Part shown: piece after piece, positions 35,638-47,600 of the stretch
Layout of the letters: every line of letters starts with the position of its first letter
How positions within the stretch are numbered: the first letter of the stretch is position 1
NCBI GenBank assembly: GCA_032622095.1
Contig: CP136066.1
Span: 149,985,224 to 150,049,223 of the forward strand
Reading direction: 5' to 3'
DNA length: 64,000 nucleotides
From: Siphonodentalium dalli
Taxonomy: Eukaryota > Mollusca > Scaphopoda > Gadilida > Siphonodentaliidae
Translations under genes and position numbers: made by a program
Notes under the pieces: generated by a model
Told to the model about the DNA's origin: nothing
Database searches by the model: none
Seen by the model: the letters and a program-made list of their open reading frames with translations, nothing else

Positions 35638-38600
35638 CTGAAATAAAGAGAAAGACAGATTACAGAATACAGAAGCAACATAGACTCATGAAATAATAAA
35701 TGAGAGAACAAAAAATGAGGGTGGCATCATCTATCTACCCCTTGAATCCTGAATAATTGTTAACAGAGAGGACATTCCGGTTAAGAAAATATAGGACACA
35801 AGTCATGGTTAATTCACACTAATATGATAATTTTCAAACATTTGCTGAAGTAATGTCCACTTTAAAATATCAAAAGTTATTAGACTAATTTACATCAAAA
35901 TATGTCATTTGGGCTGGAAAATAATAAACAATGTGTGTAATTTTGCTATAATAGATTTCTGTTGAATCCTGAATACCGGTTAAATTGGGCATGTGAATCC
36001 TGAGTACCAGTATACAGATGGGTATGAAACTCGCATAATAAAAGAGAGGGATGACACCCTCGTGAATCACGATTATCAATAAATATTGACCATCCAATAG
36101 AATAAGTATAATTTAATCCACATTGTCAACGTATAGCCCATGTTTAAAGCGACATGTTTCAGTCGGATTTATTATTATATAATGTACCTTTAAATTATTC
36201 GCTGTTGGTGTCCACACAGCCCCAGGCGGATTTGATCCGGCTATCTCACTTCTTGTGCGGCTCTCAAGGTAACACGATGTTAGATTTCCTACTCCGGGTG
36301 GACCCTGAAAGATAAAAGCGCCATGATTAATATTCTTTAAAGATTTCTCTTATAACGGTCAACACTTATGAAATATCTTTACGAACATCGTTTTGAAGAC
36401 AACTTCGTGTCTAGGTTCAGTTTCAGAAAATGTGAGAAATATCTTATGCCACACAAATTCGACTTAAGTGTTTATAAAGAGAAACTTAAAATACGAAAAC
36501 AACAGTCGAATATCCTTATGTTCTAAAACAACATTATGTGTTGCCCACAGATCATGGTAACATTCAAACAAAAATCATTTATTCAACTGAAAGTGTCTTT
36601 GATTAGAATTGTTATTGTATGTCCCTGCATTCATTTAAACATATAAGGGAGGTTAGGCCACATCTTTTTAATAAAATATCTTATCACAATATGTGCCTAT
36701 CAATATTCAGAACGCGAATGTCCATTTCCACATGACATATTATAGTCATATTAAGGAATATGGACACTCGAGACTGGCAAACAAAACTAGATTTACTCCA
36801 TAAGTCACATTTTGTTTGAAGAAATGAAGTGTACAAAATATTTCATTCTACCATAGTTAGTTCACAATAATTGAAGATATTCTGGTAGTGTTGACAAATT
36901 ATTCCTGTCGAAACACAAAACTTTGTCAACTTACAAAAATTTCACCTGAGCACATGTTTACCTCAAAGATAGGCAACTTGACGTTTTATACTGCTCATAT
37001 GGGCATAATTTGGTAAAGTTTCAGTTTTCTCAGGTTTTAAATAACTTTAAAATTGATATTATTTACTCAAAAAGCACATACCAGTGATAGTTATTTCATG
37101 CTTTCTATACATTGTTGTTCAGTATTTCCCAAAAGTTGAGTATCCATAGTCCTTAATCCATAAAGTAGTTACACACGCATAAAGAAATGACAACATCAAA
37201 ATGAAAAGTACGCATTGCAGTGGTTCAATACTATCATCAAATTGAACAGTAATTGTCTGTAAAATTACGGACATTTCTCCCAGTGTATATATATGCTTCA
37301 AATTCATAACGGTTTCCCATTTGCTATTCGCACTAACCTGCGGTCCAGGCGTTTTACTGATCTCTGCGAGCTTCGTGTCGACTGAGATCATATAATCACC
37401 CAGCTTCCTCGTAAAGTTCGTAGTGAATTGGCTCACAGACATTGTGGTGTCGTTCACTTCCTGTTTCACGTGGGTGTACGCAGCATTCAGGTTATCAACC
37501 TCCGACACAAGATTCACTTCCAGAGTATCGACCTGCATGTATATTAGTGTAAATATGTTTTATCCCTTTCGTGACTTGAGCTGCGCTTGTGCTGCATTAA
37601 GATCATGTGCCAGTGTATTCTCTTAATAATGCGAGTCCTCATAGGGAGCCTCGCATATATACATGTAAGAGAATACACTGGCTTACAAGGTCAAGGTAAA
37701 TATTGTTTGGCCAATGTATTCGCTTATATATGCGAGGCTCCATGTGGAAGACTCGCATATGTAAGAGAATGTATTCGCACAGTGTTTTCGCAAATTCCAG
37801 GAAGCTCCAATCATAGACGGGTTATTTGCATGCAACATATATGTTACAAATTCAAAAACACAAATGAGAAAATGCATTTGGTAGTAAGTGGTTTCTTTTT
37901 GTTGCCATTTCCGATAAATAAGTATGAACCCTTAACGAAAGCGAATGCATTTGCTAGCTTTCGCTTAGCATTAACATTCGGATTAGCATTCGAATACTTA
38001 GAAAAAACCACTAAGCAAATGAGGAGCGAATGGACCAATCAGTGATAACCTGAACTTTCGAGTGCTACCTTAGCGGATTCTTAGTCTTGATATAGGCCGA
38101 AATATTTATGAGCTTAGTATTCGAATGGTAGGCGTAGCATTCGAACCTCAGCTCATTTGCATAATTACCATTCGGATGGATCACTTAATACTTAGGCTCG
38201 AATGCTTAGATAACCATTCGAATGCTTAGCTAACCATTGATATCCCTATTTTTGGGCATGATCTACACTTGAGTTCTTAGTATAGGAATGATAAAGATTT
38301 TGGACTTAAAATCATTATAATTGCATCAATATGAGGCATTCGTGGATATTTTTATCTATATGTGGATTTTCTTATATGTATGTAGTATGTACAGATTTAC
38401 ATCCATTATAATTAAACTACTATCCAAGTGAATGAAGAATAAAACTGCTGATAAAACTGGAATTTATTCTCAACGAAAAAACAATAAAAGATAAGTCCAT
38501 TGATTTATCATACCAGCAATTAATACACCCCATTAGCTAATATTCTATTGATCGCCTATAGAATTAGAAAAGTTACTGAACTTAATTCACCCAAAATAAA

Positions 38601-41600
38601 ATTAAATATTCAGACAAAGAATTATCCATTATATATTGCACACTAGTACAAGGAAATTAAAGCACTAACTTTTCCATATAACATAAATTTGTACATGCAG
38701 ATGATGTACTATTTTAGTTTATATGACTGTCTCAAGAGCTAACGGGATAGGTTTAATAATTTAATAATTTATTTACATAAATTCACATACTCCTTCCAGA
38801 AAACAACAAAGAGCAGAAATTAAAATGTCTGACTGGATGGAGAATTTCCCTCCTAACAGATGGAGAATTTCCCTCCTAACTAGAACCAATGACTCCGATT
38901 TAATGAGATCACATGACAATAACATCCTTGCCATTCGAATGTTAAGGAAGAATATTTCTTAACGTTCGATTCATGCTAAGCAAGAAAAAATACTAACGGC
39001 CAGTATTCTAATGGTGAGCGAATGTTAAGGAACATGGCCTTAATCTTCAAATGACATCTCTTAGCATTCGAATGGTAAGTGAATGCCAATAATTGCATCC
39101 TTTAGTCTTCAAATACTAAGCGAATGTTAATCAAATACTTATTAAGTGTTTCCTCTTAGTAAGGAAGATGCCATCCTTTTATAACACCCCCTGCGTCTAC
39201 CATCATCTCTGTGGAACATAGTTCAGTCGGCATGCCGGCGTGTGTAGCGGGTAGTTGATTTGATATGTCATAAATATCGTTTTGGTCATATAAAGTTACA
39301 TCTTTTATATATACTAGCAGGGTTACCCGGCGTTGCCCAGGTTAATGTATGCTGTGGATATTTGTTGGAAATAGAGAATGCTCTTGCTTAAAGTGTTATA
39401 CGTTTTCTCATAAATTGTATATTCAAATAGCATCACAAAACATGATTATTACAGTCATGGAATATAAGTAGTGGCTCACCTTGTCAATTGTCATTCTGTT
39501 TATCGCGATTAATCCGTTCCACGAATAATGAAGTATTTATCTATTTACAACTGCGTATACATTAGACGTTATAATATGATACATGAACATCATAAACACA
39601 TTAGTTCGATAAAAGATGATAATTGGGTTTTACATATTGAGATGTATCAATCAATCTAGTGGGTTGGCTATCATATCTCCATGAAGATACAGATGTTTCA
39701 AAGAAATTTCCACAATTAGATTCCTTGTATCATGAAGAAGAATATATATCAATTTGGTGGAAATCGGCGCTAAAATAAGTTTTATCAATTTTGGTGCCCC
39801 TCTCCCCTTCCGTTCACCCCTGTCTCAAACGACGCCACTTTTGACATATTTAAACCACACCGTTGGATTCTTCATATCATGGGGATGATTATATGTAAGT
39901 TTCGTGGCAATCGGCGACAGAAAAAAATCTGCCCCCCCCCCTTCCGGGCACACCTGACGCGAACGGCGCGACTTTTGCCATATTTAAACCACGCCATTAG
40001 ATTCCTCATATTATGGGGATGATTATATATAAGTTTGGTGGCAATCGGCGACAATTTTGTTCTGCCCCTCCCCCTTTTCTGCCCCTGACAACAACGGCGT
40101 CACTTTAGAACATTCTAACCCCGACCATTATCTTTCTCGTAAAAAGCTACTCCTAGTAGACCCCTTTGGCATCATCTAGATGGTCTCCTGTGAATTTATA
40201 TAGAACACAGACAGACAGACAGACAGACATTCGCAAATATAGATATAGATATATATATCCGTGAGACGTGGGAACCATCCATTGGCTGCGGACACACGTA
40301 CCCCAGTAGCGATGGCATAGTAGGTGTGACAATTAATTATGGTAGAGTTTGGTGACAATTGGTCAACATAATTGATATGCCATAGGGAGTCGTGTCGCGC
40401 GCCGCATATTCGCACAGTGAGTTGACTGACCAATTAACCCATTGAGTTTCACCAAGGTTGATCTCTACTCATTACGTTTAGCCACATTGTATTCTCTACG
40501 ATACATAAAATTGCACGACCGATTGTCCAGAATTATCTTGTGTGGTAGCATTAAAAATATAACATTGCGTGATGAGTAACGATCAACAGCGATCATTCGG
40601 TTTGATAAATCATTGAGATGTCGATCTCGATACTGATAGAGCTTGGAAAAGACTCATTGTGTGAATGTGCGGCGGGCGACATATCTCGCTATGGCACAGG
40701 CATATGACGACCAATTGTCACCAAAATTGCACCATAATTAATTGTCACACCTACTATGCCATCGCTACTGTGATACGTGTGTCCGCAGCCAATAGTTCTC
40801 AAAAAGTCCATGTTAGTTATTAATTGAAATCAAAAATGATAAATAATGCTACCCATTTCATTCCAGATGGGATATCACAACTGATAAGTAACTCACCCTA
40901 TTTAGGACTATATCTAGTCTCTTAGATGACGTATTCATTCCTGATAATTCCATGACTAGCTCCAACTGATTGAGCTGGAAATAATAAACAATTTTATAAT
41001 TTAGAGTTTTAACAAATTATTCAAGAAACGATGCTGAGTGGTGTCTGTCTGTATATACTGAGAAATATCGCGGTCATAATTATATAAAGTACATATGAAT
41101 AATGATAACATAACTGAAGCATAATACTAAAAATGAGTAAGTATCCAGCAACTCTTCGATGAGCTACATTAGCTTTGAAATTAAATGCATGAATGTTGGA
41201 TGTCAATTGCAATGTCTCTTATATAAATTGTACTGCTGTGAACTCATGCTTGCACTGCGTTTATTCTGTTATTGAAACAAATAAATTGTAAGCATCATGT
41301 CATGTTGCTATTGTTAAAGGTACACAATCCGACTCGATGGTCCCCGTATAATCAGATATCAGATATCCATTAATTACCAAAAAATAATGCTAACCACTGT
41401 CGACTCTAGTATAAAATTTTCCAAAACGTGTTTTTTTATCAATATTTTGTTCAGCGCAATATGGTATCGAGAGTATGTCGGTCGGATCGTCGAATATTTC
41501 CAAAATCGGTATATGATAACTCTGAGCTTGATGGATGGGTTCCTCGACTCGAATCAAATATCTTTTACCACCGAAGCTAAAAAAAAATGTAATTTAGGAG

Positions 41601-44600
41601 CGTTAAATCGGATTATGTATCTTTAATATATAGTGAAACTTCGAGCGGAGATGGATACCTTCTGTTTTAACTCTTCCAGGTCAGTCTGTAGTTTCTTGTT
41701 GGCGTCCGCGAGAGACGTATCACCCGTAACTGGAATGATAATAAATAAACATGAAAGCAAAATAAACAAGGGTAATATTAAACACTGCTAATAATTCCAA
41801 TAGGTTTGCGGAATTAATAAAGGGCTACAACAATACTATTAACGACAAGGTCGTGGTTAGATTGCGCAAGCATGTAGAACAGGTCAAACATATGTCTCAT
41901 AAAGCACATAGATCAGGTCCAAACAAAGTTGACATGAAATTGTCTGAAACACATCAAGCACACTCACATTGTGGACGTCGGACATTGAGTCGGAAGGCGC
42001 ACTCGCCGTCACGGGCCGGAGATCGAATCCCACCTAATCCAAAAAAAATGCGCACTGTCTCAAAAAAACATGCAGCTTCTAAAAATCGGCACCTTGTGTT
42101 TAATATAGTCCCAGGCATGTACACATGACAACGGTTGGAATGTCCCGGAGACAAGTATGCGTACAAAATGCAGCTGTGCCAAAAAATCTACCATATACCA
42201 TGTTTAGTTGTTGTAGGTTACATATCGGGTGGGATATCTTTAGTGTGCCGTTGTCGACTACCTTTACACTTACAAACTTATATATATATAGGAACGAGAA
42301 CAATGACCATCGCCAACAGATTGCGATATCATTGAAAAGCATGGGTATGTGTGATAACTTTATAGCCGAAAGCTCAGTGTGTAATTATGGCACAGAGATC
42401 GAGGATGCCTTACACTTCTTTTTCGAATGTCCATTATCCCGACCGCAAAAAACTAAATTATATGACAGGCTAGATGAGTATGCTTTCATGACAGTAGACG
42501 TAAACCATATCCTCAGATGCGTCCCAAACATTCCACAGCATCGAAACCAACTACTCTTTTTCATTGTTCAAAAACATATTTCAGAAAACAAACATTTCCC
42601 TTAACGAAAAACAATCGTAAACTACTTATGACATGGCATGATACCAATATGAGAAGATCTCGAGACCGGTAACACCAATCACCAGACATCATCATCATCA
42701 ACATTCTTATTATTACATGTACATTTTATCTGCTATTCATCTTGTTTAAACATTTGTGTAAATATTGTCGGGAGAGGGGCCACCTTAAGTTGTTATAAAT
42801 TGTCCCCCAATCCCTTGTAAATTTTGTTACAATAAATATGTTTAAACCAAGCATGGGGGTACAAACAAGAAGTCAGCAGAATATATGTATACTCACTTGT
42901 TACTATATTTAGAAGTGTATATACGCTCATAGCCAGCGCACCTAAACTGAACACAAACACTAGCACTATAAGTATTCTCAAACATCTGAAGTGTGCCTTC
43001 ATCCGGGCATCTTGACTCGTCTGCAGTTTCTTACTGAACACCGAGTTGACCGACTGTGTAACGGTTTCGTACAATGGATTCACTTTCCTCCTAAAATGGG
43101 GGAGAGAGTGAAATAATTTAACTATGGAAAACTGCTTTCACAGATCTGCGGCTGACGCACGCGGCCAATGCATTGGACTAACGGGTTAAGCAGCTTTGAC
43201 AGACCTGCGGCTGCCGCACGCGGCCAATGCATGTGGCTAACGGGTTAAGCTGCTTTCACAGACCTTCGACTGACGCATGCGGCCAACGCATGCGCATGCG
43301 GCCAATGCATGAAACTGTCGGGTTAGGCGCAACGTTTCAAACCATACATACATATCACCGGAGTTACGCTGACGCAGTTAAACGCATCCGATTTCAAAAC
43401 GGTATGTCTGTGAACGCATCGTGAATGTCAAATTTTAAACCAAATTAGTCAAAATTTAAAATGCAAATTTTCAGCTCAGTAGGCAAATGAAATTTGACAA
43501 ATACTTGCAATCACCATTATGACATTGCTTAAATCCACAAAATCATCCGTTGGTTTTACGTAATTGAACACCAGTGCAAAAATAATATATAATTGAGAAC
43601 CATCTTATTATTGACCGGTTTTATATACGAAATCAAAGCATATCCCATCGTTACAAGAGACAATCATTGGAAAGTTTGCTGAACTTTGCTAGCCAAACAA
43701 ACATTATAAACAGACGATAATATTATGCAGAAGGATTCATATTCTTTGTTGGGAAATGTTCAGATAATAAGTTCAACAACCGACCTATGTAACCTCATTA
43801 TCTTACCATTTCCTATCGGAACTACTCATCAATGAGTATTTAGTATAGACATGTTTAAATATAGTCCCTTGTCTCATTTGCGTCGTATACGGGAATTTGC
43901 AGGATCCATAGCAGGGCGAGGCTTAGATCATGCCGCGAATCTCTACTCTGGCTATCGCCCGTAGAGATCATATTCCGCCAGTACAAAACTTGGGAACTTT
44001 TTGAAGTTTTGACAGGGAACCTTATAAAGTCGAAACAATAACGCGTAGAATATATATATTAGTTGTTATCGTGGAGCTCCGTGGTCCGGTGGTTAGCGTG
44101 TCGGACTTGTATTCGCTGTAAACACATCGATATGGGTTCGCAGCGCGTCGCCGCGGTCATTGAGTACAGTGGATTTGCCGCTTTGGGCGACGTGCAATTG
44201 TCGGATTGCTCGCTGTTTCAAAAACCGCGACAAGTTGAGCAAGTATTGTGTCGGCTTCGCATCACTCATGCGTTAAAAGAGTACCAGCCAGCTTGTCATA
44301 CTGATGAGTATCAGAGCATGTTCTGATCAAACTAGAGCAGCCCCTGCAATGGCTGCAGCCGGTTCATTGGTTGGCTTGTACAAATGACTGGGGTAATATT
44401 GTACCAAGCAAGTAATCGCTATATAAAACTGGTCATTATTATTATATTATCTGTTTCTTAATAATGTACTTATCTGTATAGGTGAACTCGAAATTTCACG
44501 ATATAAATGAATTTGTGAGCGATTTTGGCGTTGAGTAGCTTACAATTATGGCATTTTCCTGGGTAATTAATTCGATGTTTATTGCGATATCGGTTCACAA

Positions 44601-47600
44601 AAGTAAGAGAAAAGCGTGCAATTTAGAGGTAGCATATTCACCTACATTGAAGTACATTATTAAGGAACAATTAACAACTAAGAATTATATTTTTTCGACT
44701 TTATAAGGTTCCCTGTCAAAAAGATCCAAGGTCTTGTACTGGTTTTGAATATGATCTCTATATACTGGCGTTAACCAGGGTATAGAGATTCATGGCATGA
44801 TCTAGGCGAGGCTAGACATGGGCCACTATGTACACGCACTAGTTGGAATATCGACCTCCAATACTCAGATCATGGATCGCCAGTTTTGATTTAGAGTACA
44901 GCTTTTAGCCAGTAACAGTTCCTAAACATTTGCCAATTAGAACAAAAACTCGGGGAAATTTATAAAGAATAGGAAAGCATCGTTAACAAGGTTCCAAAAC
45001 AAGGCGTAATGTTCGTGTATCTCATAACCAGTTCAGTAATTCATTCATTGCCATGTTAAACTGTTTTGCTATCAGTAAAACTTATTTTTGTATGACGTCC
45101 CAACCAACGGCTTTAAAATGATGTGAAACACTCGGGTAGGGTGATCAAATTGATATTTAGAATAATCTTGCTCAAAGTAGTTATTTTTTGCGAATATTAA
45201 TCCAAATTGACAACACACACCGCCATATAATTTATATTAATTGGCGAAATCGTTTGTGATAGTTTATGGGTGATATTTGCGTCCCGAATCGAGATGTAAA
45301 TATTTACAATTGAGCGTAGTTCAGACGACGTTTTCTATGGAGTGGTATGGTCGATTTCTTTGAAATTTTCGACGATGTTGGTTGAATGCTACACCCCCCC
45401 CCCATGTTGACATAGCACCTGCGTACTAACTTATCAATTTAACACACTCGAACAAGTCCATAATATGTCTTTAATTGGATATGGTGAACATAAACCTTCA
45501 CGTAAACTTACCTTTGGCTGGATTTCATGAATGCGCTGGTATCGTCTGCTGCTATATATGACTGACTGTCGGTCGTGTTGGTCCCAGAAGAGGAGTGCAC
45601 GTCGTTGGTGACCCTAACGCTGCCAACTGGGGTTGGAGTAAGGTAAGTGGAAGGTCTGCGAAAAACAATCATTGTCTGTCAGATGAGTGGTACGTTTAGG
45701 CTATACGATTGCATGCTGGCAAATTTGTCCACAGAAGTTGGAACACTGACTTTTATGCAACTTTGTTTTTTTTAGAGATTATCCACTCTAATCTATAACT
45801 CCCCTGGATAATCTCTAAACAAAAGTAGCATAATCGTCAGTGATACCAACTGTGAATTTGTCTGACAAGTTTGTGGAATTTGTGGCAAATGTCTATATGT
45901 TAAACCGCAGGTCCCCTGGCACAATAGACCCTCACCACCCAAAGCATATATAGTCTTATATCTGTGTCTATGAGTGGTGGTGGTGGTGGTGGTGGGTGGT
46001 GGTAGTGGTGGTCGTCGTGGCGGTCTTTTGTGCCAGGTACCTGTGTGGTGAACCAGATTATGGAAGAAAAATTTGATGAGAACGATTGTTTTTCTTTACG
46101 AGCATGCTGTAAGTTATGTGTAACTTCATAAGTAACTGTACAAAATATATTGTACCGAGAAATTAGACTCCAAGTGATTGACAAGAATGTATCATGCTAT
46201 AACCCAGAAATGTGCAATAGATGCCATCTGCGACGAATCGCCACCAAAATGTACCAGTGTCTGATTGAGGCCTTAACCCTTTCAGTACTGAATGGATTCT
46301 ACCAGTTATCAGTTATAAGAGTGTACATTGGAACGGTCTATTCATTTGGAGGGGTGTTCATGTAATAAAAGCAGACGACAGACAGAAAAACAGATAATAC
46401 ATGAGCAGAATGATTCATATTAATTGGTGGGATATGTTCAGATAATACATTCAACAAAACGACCTATTTTGGACGTATTATCTGAACATGTCAGGAACTG
46501 TCATCAATGAGTATTTAGTATAGAAGGGTTAAACATAGACCCATGTCGGTTCTTCGACAGCAATATTATTCCAGCGAGTGTGAATTTTTAGGTGTGGTGC
46601 TTAAAGTAATTTGAAACACTCTACTGCAGCTCGCAGCGAGTAAACCTGCTGAACATGGCATTTCAATAAATTGCATCAAAGCAACACACACAACGTAATT
46701 CTTTAATATAAATTAAATAAATGACTTGTTGACGAAATCATTCTCATTTTTTGCGTAGTTCAGATGTCATGTTTTACGAAAGGGCACAGCCGGTGTTGTT
46801 TAATATTTTGCCAGAGAAAGTTGACGGATGCATGGGCTGAGTCAGTTTGAAGTAGTGAAGTAAAGCACATACTATGTTTTTAAATTGATAATAAATTAAC
46901 AAGGAACGTGTGTCATTGTGGGGGTATTCATACTGAATTAGGCTTTCAAATGTCATGCATCGCTCCAAGCATACCCTGGCTACAGACACAACCAACGAAA
47001 GCAAAATTATTCTTCAATTCTGAATTTCATCACTCAATGTACAATAGATGGCTATCTAAATGTACGATAAAGTGCCACCAAGACACACAGAGGAATGTTC
47101 AGGAGTCATGTTTGTTTCTAGGGTAATTTAATAAGAACACTTTTTCAGTCACTATGTGAGTATTCCAGTTGAATATTAGTATTTATAGCCAACCTAAACT
47201 TGGCTCGGCATAATGGTCAATAAATGGACGATAATGGATGAACAGCGACATACTGGATATCCAACTTACAAAATATAACATATTATTCGGCGTTTCGTCG
47301 GAAAAGAGCGCCAATATAAAAATAAAACTTGATCTTAATTATATTAAAGTACTATATTTATAAAACCAAATTCGACCCCATTGTATTATCTTTGAAATCG
47401 TTTTTGAACGAATTAGTAAGCCGAACTCATATAGAAAAGATCAATGCTTTGAGTGGCGATAGGCTGTCGAAATTTCAGGAGGAATGGGAAACTTTGACAA
47501 ATAAGTTGAACCCATAGCTCGATAAGGCAATCAAATAATTATGATAAAAAACCCATACTCCCTCAATGCAAGAACTGGAACCAGCTACCAATCCAACAGA

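Noticed and set aside
35379-35711. 110-codon minus-strand frame over gene A's last exon
   Set aside because: Wrong phase; the true exon starts at the acceptor at 35637 and stops at 35458.
35458-36304. Olfactomedin or C1q/TNF identity for the C-terminal domain
   Set aside because: Considered because of the collagen-like hinge, but the length (about 90 residues) and six-Cys spacing do not fit either family.
41853-42128. 91-codon basic frame and a B-box-like gatcgaatccc
   Set aside because: No A-box at tRNA spacing and no fold seen; not called as tRNA or SINE.
45900-46184. Frame with a poly-Pro run
   Set aside because: It translates a TGG microsatellite.
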